Both the position numbers and the translations under genes were made by a program. The notes under the pieces are model-generated. The model was not told the origin of the DNA, made no database searches, and saw only the letters and a program-made list of their open reading frames with translations. Of a stretch of 64,000 nucleotides of DNA, positions 46,987-55,425 are shown one piece after another (position 1 is the first letter of the stretch; each line of letters starts with the position of its first letter). Source of the stretch: Chromatiaceae bacterium (lineage in GTDB: Bacteria; Pseudomonadota; Gammaproteobacteria; Chromatiales; Chromatiaceae); NCBI GenBank assembly GCA_027078745.1, contig JALWWO010000006.1, positions 62,001-126,000 on the forward strand, written 5' to 3'.

Positions 46987-48093
46987 TTAGAACTTGTGGA
47001 CCATGCCGAAGGAGAAGCCGCTCCAATCACCCACAGCGACATTCTCCCGATCTGTGGAGGTGTAGAGGATATAGGCCTTGGTGCGCTTGCTGAAGTTGTG
47101 ATCGAAGCCGATAGTCCAGCTGGCGCTGTTGTTGCGCCTGATGAACGGGTCGTCTTCTTTGTTCACCTGCCCATAGCTGCCCTTGATGGTGTTGTTGCCG
47201 AAGGCATAGGCCGCTTGAATCTGCCAGAGATCATCGCTGTAGATGAAGTTCTGGTTCTCATAGATGCCGGTGAGGGTGAAGCCGTTCCAGTTCAGGAGTC
47301 CGAGACCCACGCGCCACTTGTCGAAGCTATCATCGGGAACGACCACAACGCCCGGCGGTGCGATGAGGCTGCTATCCGTGGCCAGCAGATCTTCTTGCAG
47401 GGATTCATAGGCGATTGCCCCGTAGAAAGGGCCGTTCTTGTAGATGGCTGCGATGGAATAGGCCTCGGCTAAGCTATCGGAATCCGGATTGAAGACGCCT
47501 TCCACCGTGGCACCACCCCCGGGAACGATGGCTGCCGCCAACTGGAAGCCGGAGAAGCTGGGGCTGATGTAGGCGATGGCATTGTCGGCCCGGATGTCCT
47601 GGAAGCCGATGGTGCCGTTATAGTCCGCCATGGTGTCAACGAAGAGATCCAGCTTGCCGGTGGAGATTTTCATGGGCGTGTCATGGCGACCCACCAGGAA
47701 GGTGCCCCAGTCACCGGCGAGACCCACAAAGCTGTTCCGCATGCTGACGGAACCCTTGTCGCCGTTGGCGATTCTCAGATCGCTTTCGTTAGCTAGGCTG
47801 ATGCCGAATTCCACCTGATAGATGGCTTTGAGTCCACCACCCAGATCTTCGGAACCCTTGACGCCGATGCGGTTGGCTCGACTGACACCCCGTCCTTCTC
47901 TGCCTCGGTTCAGGGTCCAGAAGCTTTGATCGTGATCCCCGAAGAGGTCGTTCACCAGGCTGCTGCTGTTGATGTCGAAATAATCGATGGATACGTGTAA
48001 CTTGCCATAGAGGACGGCATCGGCCATGGCTGCTGCGGGGGCAGCCAATGTGGTGGCAACCGCTAGGTTGAGGAGTTTCTTTTTCATGTTCAT
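46987..48093 (-). CDS. Gram-negative general porin
   Basis: A 368-residue outer-membrane protein. MKKKLLNLAVATTLAAPAAAMA is a signal peptide and mature DAVLYGKLHVSIDYFD is the first beta strand. Internal strands with GVKGSEDLGGGLKAIYQVEFG, VGLAGDWGTFLVGRHDTP and the C-terminal strand ending in Phe (SGFSFGMVHKF) mark the trimeric porin superfamily (Porin_4 type). ATG 48093 is supported by GGAG six bases before it; a second ATG two codons on is possible. A good promoter lies about 60 bases upstream. Confidence 0.94.
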   Translation of the reverse strand: MNMKKKLLNLAVATTLAAPAAAMADAVLYGKLHVSIDYFDINSSSLVNDLFGDHDQSFWTLNRGREGRGVSRANRIGVKGSEDLGGGLKAIYQVEFGISLANESDLRIANGDKGSVSMRNSFVGLAGDWGTFLVGRHDTPMKISTGKLDLFVDTMADYNGTIGFQDIRADNAIAYISPSFSGFQLAAAIVPGGGATVEGVFNPDSDSLAEAYSIAAIYKNGPFYGAIAYESLQEDLLATDSSLIAPPGVVVVPDDSFDKWRVGLGLLNWNGFTLTGIYENQNFIYSDDLWQIQAAYAFGNNTIKGSYGQVNKEDDPFIRRNNSASWTIGFDHNFSKRTKAYILYTSTDRENVAVGDWSGFSFGMVHKF

Positions 48094-48150
48094 GGGGATC
48101 TCCACTGTTGCTGTTGTGTCAGTAGGACTGTAAAAAATGCTGTGGGCAGA

Positions 48151-48179
48151 ATGATAGCCGACGGGATCCCATTAAGCAA
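48151..48179 (-). promoter_or_regulatory. Sigma70 promoter of the porin gene
   Basis: On the minus strand TTGCTT (48174-48179) and TATCAT (48151-48156) are spaced by 17 bases. This places the transcript start about 50 bases before the porin start codon. Confidence 0.7.
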
Positions 48180-48393
48180 CCATTTTTTCTGAAAAAAGAT
48201 ACACTAACTTGGATTGTCGTTTTTTTACCGCAATACACTCCCCCCATAGCTGTTCAGCGCAAAGGCTCCGTTCCGCTTGTATTGCTAAGGGAAAACCCTG
48301 AAAAAGGCCTAATATTAGAAGAAAAAGACAGCAAAACCCGCGAGCGGGCGGAGGTATCGTTGCGAAAATACGACTAAGAATCAGCAGCACAAA
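48180..48393. other. Gene-free stretch between porin promoter and tRNA terminator
   Basis: Together with the porin promoter this makes a 328-base gap between the porin start and tRNA-Gln. Only a weak 72-codon minus-strand frame with a GTG start is present, and it begins at the tRNA terminator. I see no convincing gene or RNA here. Confidence 0.6.
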
Positions 48394-48418
48394 AAAACCG
48401 GCTTTTCAAGCCGGTTTT
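48394..48418 (-). terminator. Intrinsic terminator of the rplM-rpsI-tRNA-Gln unit
   Basis: Read on the minus strand, AAAACCGGCTT and AAGCCGGTTTT form an 11-pair stem with a three-base loop, running into a T7 tail. It starts four bases after the CCA end of the tRNA gene, so it ends that transcript. Confidence 0.9.
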
Positions 48419-48421
48419 CAT

Positions 48422-48495
48422 TGGCTGGGGGACTAGGATTCGAACCTAGATTGACGGAGTCAGAGTCCGCTGTCCTACCGTTGAACGATCCCCCA
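48422..48495 (-). tRNA. tRNA-Gln (anticodon CTG)
   Basis: The 74-base gene begins TGGGGGA and ends TCCCCCA-G-CCA, with the CCA encoded. The D arm is present, and the anticodon arm is GCGGA-CTCTGAC-TCCGT with CTG in the loop. The T arm is CTAGG-TTCGAAT-CCTAG. The 5' end lies only nine bases after the rpsI stop without a terminator between, so it is probably cut out of the ribosomal-protein message. Confidence 0.96.
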
Positions 48496-48504
48496 ATATT
48501 AACC

Positions 48505-48894
48505 TTAACGCTTCGAGTACTGAGGGCGCTTGCGGGCCTTGTGCAAGCCCACCTTCTTCCGCTCCACCTCTCGGGCATCTCGGGTAAGAAAGCCCGCCTT
48601 GCGCAGGGCCTTCCGCATCCCCTCATCATAGGCAACTAGGGCCCGGGCGATGCCGTGGCGAATGGCCCCCGCCTGGCCGGTGGTGCCCCCACCCTTCACC
48701 TGCACGCGGATGTCCACCCGGTCCAGCATGGAGACAGTTTCCAAAGGTTGGCGCACGACCATGCGTGCCGTCTCCCGTCCGAAGAACTGATCCAGGGGAC
48801 GACCATTGACCGTGATATTGCCCGAACCTGTGGTAAGAAATACCCGCGCAGTAGAACTCTTGCGGCGGCCAGTGGCATACTGAACTTCCGACAT
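48505..48894 (-). CDS. rpsI: 30S ribosomal protein S9
   Basis: It has 129 residues with the S9 signatures [34 protein letters not shown] and the C-terminal tail RKRPQYSKR that reaches the ribosomal P site. It follows rplM by 13 bases, as in most bacteria, and is followed directly by tRNA-Gln. Confidence 0.99.
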   Translation of the reverse strand: MSEVQYATGRRKSSTARVFLTTGSGNITVNGRPLDQFFGRETARMVVRQPLETVSMLDRVDIRVQVKGGGTTGQAGAIRHGIARALVAYDEGMRKALRKAGFLTRDAREVERKKVGLHKARKRPQYSKR

Positions 48895-48907
48895 CTCGAT
48901 AATTTCC

Positions 48908-49336
48908 TCAGAGGGCTAGAGGCTTCGGCTGCTGGGCACTGTGCCGGTGGTGGGGACCCGCATAGACATGCAGCTTCCGCAACATAGCGCGCCCCAAGGG
49001 CCCCCGCGGTAACATCCCCTTGACTGCCTTTCGAATAACCTGTTCGGGATCCCGTTCCAGCAGCTTTCCCAAGCGGATGGATTTAAGGTTGCCCACATAG
49101 CCAGTGTGGCGATAATAGATCTTGTCCTGCAATTTGTTGCCCGTGACCCGGATCTTCTCCGCATTCACGACGATCAGATAATCCCCGGTATCCACGTGGG
49201 GGGTGTACTGGACTTTGTGCTTGCCCCGCAACCGCCGCGCTAACTCGCTCGCCAAGCGCCCGAGGGTTTGGCCCTGGGCATCCACCAGATACCATTCTCG
49301 GCGGACTTCCGCTGGCTTGGTGCTGATCGTTGTCAT
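48908..49336 (-). CDS. rplM: 50S ribosomal protein L13
   Basis: It has 142 residues. [35 protein letters not shown] and the C-terminal [18 protein letters not shown] identify L13. The ATG at 49336 gives the family length; the frame remains open upstream, but those residues are unrelated leader sequence. The leader contains a terminator-like hairpin, described separately, which may control expression of rplM, rpsI and tRNA-Gln. Confidence 0.99.
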   Translation of the reverse strand: MTTISTKPAEVRREWYLVDAQGQTLGRLASELARRLRGKHKVQYTPHVDTGDYLIVVNAEKIRVTGNKLQDKIYYRHTGYVGNLKSIRLGKLLERDPEQVIRKAVKGMLPRGPLGRAMLRKLHVYAGPHHRHSAQQPKPLAL

Positions 49337-49406
49337 TTCAGTGTTCCAAGTACCATCCGTTGACTTAAGGTAGGCGAAGATACAAGAAAATGCGTGTCCG
49401 CGCAAC

Positions 49407-49436
49407 AAAAAAAAGCGCAACAAGGAGAGTTGCGCT
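49407..49436 (-). terminator. Terminator-like hairpin inside the rplM leader
   Basis: On the minus strand AGCGCAAC and GTTGCGCT form a perfect 8-pair stem with a 7-base loop, followed by a T-run. It lies downstream of the likely promoter and about 70 bases before the rplM start codon. This suggests attenuation or a separate short RNA of about 90 bases. Confidence 0.7.
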
Positions 49437-49502
49437 CAACAACGTTAACCACCAAAGGAGGATAGAAAGGATGCTGATCGACAGCAGAATCAGCATGTTT
49501 TA

Positions 49503-49531
49503 ATATTCCCATATATCGATTCCCTTGTCAA
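49503..49531 (-). promoter_or_regulatory. Likely sigma70 promoter of rplM-rpsI-tRNA-Gln
   Basis: A consensus TTGACA (49526-49531 on the minus strand) is followed 17 bases later by GAATAT (49503-49508). Transcription would start near 49496, exactly at an 8-pair stem-loop (ATGCTGAT / ATCAGCAT, 49471-49496) that would cap the message. Confidence 0.65.
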
Positions 49532-49626
49532 CCCCCAGAACACCCCAGCCGATGCGAGGAAATCGTTCCGATCCAGCGTGCTCTGCGCTACCCTAAGCGT
49601 TTGAAAAACAAGTGAGTAAGTTACCA

Positions 49627-50499
49627 ATGCATCCGATTTCTAAAATCAGCTTTTTCTTTCTGTGGTGCTGGGCAATCCTCCTCTGGGCAGAAGAAATTCC
49701 CTTTTCACAAGGATTGTTGTTCTCCGTGCAGGATGGGCAGAGAACCCCTTGTTATCTGTTCGGCACCATCCACAGCGAAGACCCTCGGGTGCTGGCGCTA
49801 CCCGCACCAGTGCAATCCGCCTTGGATGCCTCGGATACCTTCATCATGGAGGCGATCCCCGACCCGCAAGCCCTGATGCAGGCGACCCTGACCATGGTGT
49901 ATACGGATGGCCGCCACCTGAAAGGGGTGCTGGGTGCGGATCTCTACGGGCAGACCTTGCGCATCCTCGCCCAGCGGGGGATGCCGGAAGCTGCGGTCCG
50001 AGATTTCAAGCCCTGGGCGGTGCTCCTGCTCCTGAGCGTGCCCCAGTCCAGCACCGGGGCATTTCTCGATATCCGCCTCTACCAGCAGGCGAGCGCTGCC
50101 GGCAAGACTGTCGTAGGGTTGGAGACCATCGGGGAACAGCTTGCTATCTTCGATCGTTTTTCAGAATCGGACCAGGTGGCCCTGCTGCGGGAGACCTTGA
50201 ACCACTATGCGCAATTGCCCGAGTTCTTCGAGCGATTGTTGCAACTTTATGTGGCGGGTGATCTCTCCGGCCTGGTGCGGATCAGCGATGAATACCTGCG
50301 GGGCGGCGATGACCGCTTGGCTGCCCTGTTTCAGGAAGCTGCCCTGACCGTGCGGAATCAGCGCATGGCGGAACGGCTGACGAAATATATTCAGACGGGG
50401 GATTGCTTTATTGCCATCGGCGCCTTACATCTTCCAGGTTCCGAAGGGGTGTTAGCCCGCTTGCAAGATCAGGGCTTTCGGGTGCAACCGGTGTATTAG
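49627..50499 (+). CDS. TraB/GumN family protein
   Basis: A 290-residue protein with a short N-terminal hydrophobic segment (FFFLWCWAILLW) that could be a signal peptide. The TraB/GumN/Tiki metalloprotease-like core follows. The two conserved GxxH elements are visible as FGTIHSEDP near residue 47 and AIGALHLPGSEGV near residue 265. Family members are proposed metalloproteases of unknown target. An in-frame GTG at 49612 is an alternative start. It is divergent from rplM and converges on nrdB. Confidence 0.9.
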   Translation: MHPISKISFFFLWCWAILLWAEEIPFSQGLLFSVQDGQRTPCYLFGTIHSEDPRVLALPAPVQSALDASDTFIMEAIPDPQALMQATLTMVYTDGRHLKGVLGADLYGQTLRILAQRGMPEAAVRDFKPWAVLLLLSVPQSSTGAFLDIRLYQQASAAGKTVVGLETIGEQLAIFDRFSESDQVALLRETLNHYAQLPEFFERLLQLYVAGDLSGLVRISDEYLRGGDDRLAALFQEAALTVRNQRMAERLTKYIQTGDCFIAIGALHLPGSEGVLARLQDQGFRVQPVY

Positions 50500-50553
50500 T
50501 TGGTTTCCTGCGCGGTCAATCGTTCACGGATTGCGAGCGATTCCCTCAGGTGC

Positions 50554-51573
50554 TTACTCCTCCCATCTCAACGCATTGCCAGTCCGGTACTCCGTCGGGC
50601 GGGTCTCGAAGAAGTTCTTTTCCTTCCGTAGGCTGAGCTGCTCGCTCATCCAAGGGAAGCGATGCTCTGCATTAAACAGGGGGGGTAACCCCATCTGCTT
50701 CAGGCGCAAATCCGCGTACCATTTCGCGGTTTCCACATGATCTTCCGCGCTGTAGCCAAGGATGGGATCGGGTAGGCAGTACCGGATGTAGTCGGCTTCC
50801 AGATCGATGACCTTTTGAAACAGCCCCTGCACCCCCCGTAGAAACCCTTCAGTGAAACACTCTGGGTGCTGTTCCCGAAAGGCTTGGATCAAATACTGCC
50901 CAAAGCGGATATGCTGGACTTCATCCCGAAAGATGAATTGAAATTGCTCCGCTGCACCAGTGAATTTCCCTTGCCTCGCAAGGTTTTGAATGGGGCCGGT
51001 CAACCCCATGACGAACCAAATGCCTTCGAAACCAAGGAACCAGAAGATCGCTGCGAAGATCACTTCCTGTTTTTCCCGCAGAGTCAATGGGGCTTCTGGT
51101 TGAAGAATTCGCTTGGCCAACACATGTTGGGCTCGCGTGGAAATCGTCTTGGCTAGGTCTACCCGCGCTCGCATCGAGGGTACTCGTTCGTACCGGCTAT
51201 AGATCTCCTGCTGGTCTAGCTCCATATTTTCGATAATGAATTGGTATGAATAGGTGTGCAAAGCTTCTTCATCTGCTAGGCGCTTCAGGTAGTGCTTGAT
51301 CTCCGGCGGATTCAGCAGCCCTTGCAGGGTCTCTGCGGTCTCGTCCCCCCGCTGCACATCGAAAGTCGTGAGTTGAGCCATGATGGAGAGAAATAAATGC
51401 CGTTCTTCCTCCGTGAGCCGGTCGGACTTCCATAGGGCTACATCCGTCCCCATAGAGATTTCCCGCGGCGACCAATGGTTGTCCATGTTCTCTAGGTACA
51501 TGTCCCACGCCCATGGATAAGCCAGGGGGAAGAGTTGTAGGGAATCTGAGGTGCCAAAGAGGGGTTTATTCAT
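50554..51573 (-). CDS. nrdB: Class I ribonucleotide reductase small subunit
   Basis: Holds the metal-radical cofactor for deoxyribonucleotide synthesis. It has 339 residues. Ligand positions can be followed: Asp in LTTFDVQ, Glu and His in DEEALHTYSY with the Tyr four residues after His as the likely radical site, Glu in FLGFEGIWF, and Glu and His in FRDEVQHIRFG. This supports a tyrosyl type, not the Phe-bearing class Ic. The large subunit gene is not adjacent. The start overlaps the soxB stop in an ATGA, an unusual coupling. Confidence 0.94.
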   Translation of the reverse strand: MNKPLFGTSDSLQLFPLAYPWAWDMYLENMDNHWSPREISMGTDVALWKSDRLTEEERHLFLSIMAQLTTFDVQRGDETAETLQGLLNPPEIKHYLKRLADEEALHTYSYQFIIENMELDQQEIYSRYERVPSMRARVDLAKTISTRAQHVLAKRILQPEAPLTLREKQEVIFAAIFWFLGFEGIWFVMGLTGPIQNLARQGKFTGAAEQFQFIFRDEVQHIRFGQYLIQAFREQHPECFTEGFLRGVQGLFQKVIDLEADYIRYCLPDPILGYSAEDHVETAKWYADLRLKQMGLPPLFNAEHRFPWMSEQLSLRKEKNFFETRPTEYRTGNALRWEE

Positions 51574-53351
51574 GCGAGTCGTTCGTAGTCAGCGATGCCA
51601 GGATTGTTCCGCACGCCCTTGAGCAGGGGCGTGTTGCGCCGTTCGATGCGGATTGTCTTGCGGTCTCGGAGATAGGTGGCCACTGTCTCCCAGATGGGTT
51701 CCCCCGGGGATTGGCTCCCCACAGTGGCCCAGCCCGCCACTGTATAGCTTTTGTTCGCCTCGATGGGGGTGCCATCCTCCAAAGCCATCCCTTGAATGCG
51801 CTTGCCGAACCCCTGGTTGGGATCGCAGACATAATCTAAGCCACCCACGCGCACCATGTCGCCGCCCTGTTGGAAATAGGGGTCTGGGTTGAACAGATTG
51901 TCGCAGACATCTTCCAGAATTGCCTTGAGCTCCGAACCCTTCATCGTGCGGCGGTAGGTTTCGGGATAGGTGATGGCGGTTTGATCCAACACTTGCTCCA
52001 GAGTGATGGGCTGCCCGGGCAACACTGTCGTGCCCCACCGGAAGCCCGGGGACAGGCTGATCTGGGCATCCTTCACGGTCCGCAGGGCATCGCAGATCAG
52101 TTGATCGAAGGTACCGTTGAAGTTGCCCCGCCGATAGAGGGTTTCCTCCGCAACCGCTAACTTCTCTCCCAACCGAGCTTCGTAAGGAGCGCGGATCTTC
52201 TGAATCTGGCGGCGCATCTGGGGATCGGCTTTCAGCAGTTCCGAGAACACGGGTAACAACCGATACCGGAAGTCCCGCACCCGATTGTGCTGGATCTTCA
52301 GATCCAGCACGCCTAAGAACTTGCCGTTGGAACCCGCATTGGTCACCAGGGTCTTGCCGTTTTTGTTCGATACGATGCTGGGCGCGGGCATCCCGTCGTG
52401 GGTGTGTCCCCCTAGGATGGCATCGATGCCGGAAACCCGCGCCGCTAGTTTGAGATCTACATCCATGCCATTGTGAGAGAGGAGAACCAGAGCCGCCGGC
52501 GATTCCTGTTCCCGAATCCGATCCACCAGAGCTTGCAGAGCTGCTTCCTGAATGCCGAAGGTCCAATCCGGAATGAAGCGGGCTGGGTTGGCGATGGGTG
52601 TGTAGGGGAATGCCTGGCCGATGACCGCGATTCGATGGCCGCCTACTTCCTTAATTACATAAGGTTTGAAGGCAAGCCCTGTGTCCTCATCGAAGTCCGG
52701 GAAATCCTCGAAGGGATAGTCGAACAGGGATTCTTCCCGCACCCGGATGTTCTGGGCCACGAAATCCCCCCGAAACGCCTGCACATTTTCGAGCACTTCC
52801 GATTCCCGATAGGTGAATTCCCAATGGCCGGTCATCACCTCCACCCCCAGGAGATTGCAGGCTTCCACCATGTCCCGCCCCCGAGTCCAATAGGCGGTGC
52901 CCGAACCCTGCCAGGTGTCGCCTCCGTCCAGCAGCAAGCAGTTTTGTGCTCCCCGTTCTGCGCGGATGCGATCGATCAGGGTTTTGAGATGGGCGAAGCC
53001 CCCCATCCGGCCATAGCGGACTGCTGCCGCTTCAAAATCCAGATAGGTGAAAGCGTGGGCTTCCCGCCCGCCGGCGGGGATGCCGAAATGCTGGAGCAGC
53101 GCCTTGCCCACCAGATGAGGGGCCCGCCCCCGCGCCGGACCGATGCCCAGATTTACATTGGGTTCCCGGAAATAGATAGGATTGAGCTGGGCATGGGTGT
53201 CGGTAATATGCAACAGTGTTGCATTTCCGAAGGCAGGCAATTCATAAAAATCTTCGGATCGCTGGCGCTGGTGGCTGGCGACAGTGGAAAAAACGCCCAA
53301 ACTGCTGGCGAGACCAAAGAGTTGGAGGAATGCACGGCGAGAAAGAGACAT
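51570..53351 (-). CDS. soxB: Thiosulfohydrolase SoxB
   Basis: Periplasmic dimanganese enzyme that releases sulfate from SoxY-bound thiosulfonate in thiosulfate oxidation. The 593-residue protein has a Tat signal (LSRRAFLQLFG) and the metallophosphoesterase motifs HITDTHAQLNP, LLDGGDTWQGS, TGHWEFTYRE, LLSHNGMD and ILGGHTHD. The 5'-nucleotidase C-terminal domain ends in LKGVRNNPG as in SoxB. REPNVNLGIG is a SoxB-specific signature. No soxXYZA genes are in the window. The downstream gene overlaps it by four bases and is nrdB. Confidence 0.95.
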   Translation of the reverse strand: MSLSRRAFLQLFGLASSLGVFSTVASHQRQRSEDFYELPAFGNATLLHITDTHAQLNPIYFREPNVNLGIGPARGRAPHLVGKALLQHFGIPAGGREAHAFTYLDFEAAAVRYGRMGGFAHLKTLIDRIRAERGAQNCLLLDGGDTWQGSGTAYWTRGRDMVEACNLLGVEVMTGHWEFTYRESEVLENVQAFRGDFVAQNIRVREESLFDYPFEDFPDFDEDTGLAFKPYVIKEVGGHRIAVIGQAFPYTPIANPARFIPDWTFGIQEAALQALVDRIREQESPAALVLLSHNGMDVDLKLAARVSGIDAILGGHTHDGMPAPSIVSNKNGKTLVTNAGSNGKFLGVLDLKIQHNRVRDFRYRLLPVFSELLKADPQMRRQIQKIRAPYEARLGEKLAVAEETLYRRGNFNGTFDQLICDALRTVKDAQISLSPGFRWGTTVLPGQPITLEQVLDQTAITYPETYRRTMKGSELKAILEDVCDNLFNPDPYFQQGGDMVRVGGLDYVCDPNQGFGKRIQGMALEDGTPIEANKSYTVAGWATVGSQSPGEPIWETVATYLRDRKTIRIERRNTPLLKGVRNNPGIADYERLA

Positions 53352-53608
53352 GATTTTCGTTCCGCTGGTAGCATTGTATCCATCATAGCAGGCGGGAGGC
53401 ATGCAAACATGCTTCTCGCATCGTCATCCGGTGTTCTCCAGGTCTTCGAACCCCGGAAAAACGCTTGTTCACCTCCAGAGCAACCCCATATAATTCAACG
53501 CTTATCCAAGAGATAGGGTAGAGATTTGCCGCCTCCGGTCCCCTGGGACCAGCACGCGGAAAATCAATCCCCTTCCCAATCCAGGAAACGAACGGAGGGA
53601 TTATTATC

Positions 53609-53866
53609 ATGCCTACCTATGATTACCGCTGCGAAGCCAACGGCCAGGTGCTAGAAGTCAGTCATTCCATGCGAGAGACCCTCCGCACCTGGGGAGAACT
53701 CTGTGAACGCGCTGGCATCGATCCCGGCGATACACCGTTGGACAGCCCCGTCCAAAGGCTGGCCACCGGTGGCAATCTCATTTCTAGTGAGAACCTGGGC
53801 AGCGGTACCGCGCCTCCCACCTGCGGCGCTGGGGGCTGTGGCACCGGCATGTGTGGCCTGAACTAG
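53609..53866 (+). CDS. FmdB-like zinc ribbon protein
   Basis: An 85-residue protein starting MPTYDYRCEANGQVLEVSHS, the FmdB-type N-terminus, but with only one Cys (Cys8) where a full zinc ribbon has pairs. Three more cysteines lie in the C-terminal TCGAGGCGTGMCGLN, which could complete a metal site. GGAGG precedes the ATG. The role is unknown; FmdB was first named as a putative regulator. It is divergent from soxB and upstream of a membrane protein gene. Confidence 0.85.
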   Translation: MPTYDYRCEANGQVLEVSHSMRETLRTWGELCERAGIDPGDTPLDSPVQRLATGGNLISSENLGSGTAPPTCGAGGCGTGMCGLN

Positions 53867-53896
53867 GCCGCAGGGGCAAATCGGCAGAAGCAGCGG

Positions 53897-54562
53897 ATGA
53901 TCGTTGATAGCGCACTTCTGCCGGCTTTGCTCAAAGAGATCTTCGGCATCCTCTATGCGTTTTTCCTCTGGACCGCGCTGCGACTAGTCCCATGGGGGCG
54001 GATTGGGGCGCCGGAGCGGGTTCATGTGTACTTTGGCACCATCCTCGTCCTCCTCTTTCTCTGGCACCTGCAAGTTGAAATCGAACCCGGGCTTCGCTTT
54101 CATCTCCTTGGGGTAACCGCCTTCACCCTCATGGTGGGCTGGTCGCTAGCGGTCCTCGGCACCAGCCTGGCGCTTCTAGCGGTCACATTCAACACCGGCG
54201 GCGATTGGTATGCGTTCCCTCTGAATGCCCTGCTGAACGGGGTGATCCCCGTCAGTCTCACCCAGATCCTATTGATCCTCATCCGCTGGTATCTGCCCAA
54301 GCATTTCTTCGTCTTCGTGCTGATCAACGGTTTCCTCACCGCAGGATTGGTGGGCATGCTCACCGCCTATCTCACTGCTGGGCTGTTGGTGGCCAGCGGG
54401 GCCTATAGTTTTTCCGGGTTGAGCCAGAATTTCCTACCCCTGTTTCCACTGATGTTCCTGCCGGAAGCGGTCTTCAACGGTTGGGTAGTCGTGGTGCTCG
54501 TGGCCTATCGGCCCCAGTGGATCTATTCCTTCAGCGACGAGCAATATCTCAAGGGCAAATAG
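53897..54562 (+). CDS. CbiM-like membrane protein (energy-coupling factor permease-like)
   Basis: A 221-residue protein with about six to seven membrane helices. The pattern of LNALLNGVIPVSLTQILLILIRWYLP and FFVFVLINGFLTAGLVGML resembles the COG3235/CbiM-like group found in proteobacteria. No partner T or A subunits of a metal transporter are nearby, so transport of cobalt or nickel is not established. It is followed three bases later by djlA. Confidence 0.7.
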   Translation: MIVDSALLPALLKEIFGILYAFFLWTALRLVPWGRIGAPERVHVYFGTILVLLFLWHLQVEIEPGLRFHLLGVTAFTLMVGWSLAVLGTSLALLAVTFNTGGDWYAFPLNALLNGVIPVSLTQILLILIRWYLPKHFFVFVLINGFLTAGLVGMLTAYLTAGLLVASGAYSFSGLSQNFLPLFPLMFLPEAVFNGWVVVVLVAYRPQWIYSFSDEQYLKGK

Positions 54563-54565
54563 AGC

Positions 54566-55354
54566 ATGGCATTCTGGGGAAAACTCCTGGGTGGCAGTCT
54601 GGGATTCATCTTCGGCGGGCCCCTGGGTCTGCTCCTGGGGGGTCTGTTGGGTCATGGGCTAGATCGGGGGCTGGCTCGACTGATCGAGGGTAAAACCCTG
54701 GATCCCAGGGAGCGGGAGCGGGTGCAGCACGCGTTCTTCACCACCACCTTTTCCGTGATGGGCCATCTCGCCAAGGCAGATGGGCGGGTGTCCGAGCGGG
54801 AAATCGCCCTAGCAGAGGCAGTGATCGCCCAGATGCGGCTTTCCCCGGCGCGCCGTTCCGTGGCCATCCGTCTCTTTCAGGAAGGAAAGGCCAAAACCTT
54901 CGATCTCGACGGCACGCTCAAAGAATTCAAACGCCTGTGCTTCCGCCATCCGGCGTTGATCCAAATGTTTCTGGAGATCCAGATCCAAGCGGCCTATGCG
55001 GACGGTCCACCCCATCCCGCAGAGGAAAAGATGCTGCGCCATATCTGCCAGGTGTTGGGCATTCCCGAATGGCTCTATCGACATCTGGAACAGTGGGTGC
55101 GCCAGAGCATGGGCGCCGCGGCGGAGGCAACCCAGAGCGGCCCCAGCTTGGAAGATGCCTATCAGATTCTCGGCATCCAACCCCAGGCTTCGGATGCGGA
55201 GGTGAAGCGGGCCTATCGCCGTCTCTTGAGCCAGCATCACCCAGATAAGCTCGTGTCCAAGGGATTGCCCGAAGAGATGATGCAGCTAGCTGCCCAGAAA
55301 ACCCACGAGATCCGCCAGGCCTATGAACGCATCCTGCAGGCTCGTGGGAAATAG
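54566..55354 (+). CDS. djlA: Co-chaperone DjlA
   Basis: Membrane-anchored J-domain protein that works with DnaK on envelope stress. The 262-residue protein has a Gly-rich N-terminal membrane segment (residues 6-34), the central TerB-like helical domain (about 55-175) with AKADGRVSEREI, and the C-terminal J domain from about residue 195 with HPD in SQHHPDKL. The layout and length match DjlA fully. Confidence 0.96.
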   Translation: MAFWGKLLGGSLGFIFGGPLGLLLGGLLGHGLDRGLARLIEGKTLDPRERERVQHAFFTTTFSVMGHLAKADGRVSEREIALAEAVIAQMRLSPARRSVAIRLFQEGKAKTFDLDGTLKEFKRLCFRHPALIQMFLEIQIQAAYADGPPHPAEEKMLRHICQVLGIPEWLYRHLEQWVRQSMGAAAEATQSGPSLEDAYQILGIQPQASDAEVKRAYRRLLSQHHPDKLVSKGLPEEMMQLAAQKTHEIRQAYERILQARGK

Positions 55355-55425
55355 GATTTGGATGAAAAAAGGCAGCTATTGGGGTACAGTGATTAATTTG
55401 CGCTGAAGCACAGGGGGAATCTTCT

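Noticed and set aside
48172-48390. 72-codon minus-strand frame with GTG start
   Set aside because: It begins in the tail of the tRNA terminator, lacks a ribosome site and overlaps the porin promoter. The signal-peptide-like look is probably chance.
52473-53516. 347-codon plus-strand frame
   Set aside because: Antisense to soxB, which carries Tat and metallophosphoesterase motifs on the minus strand.
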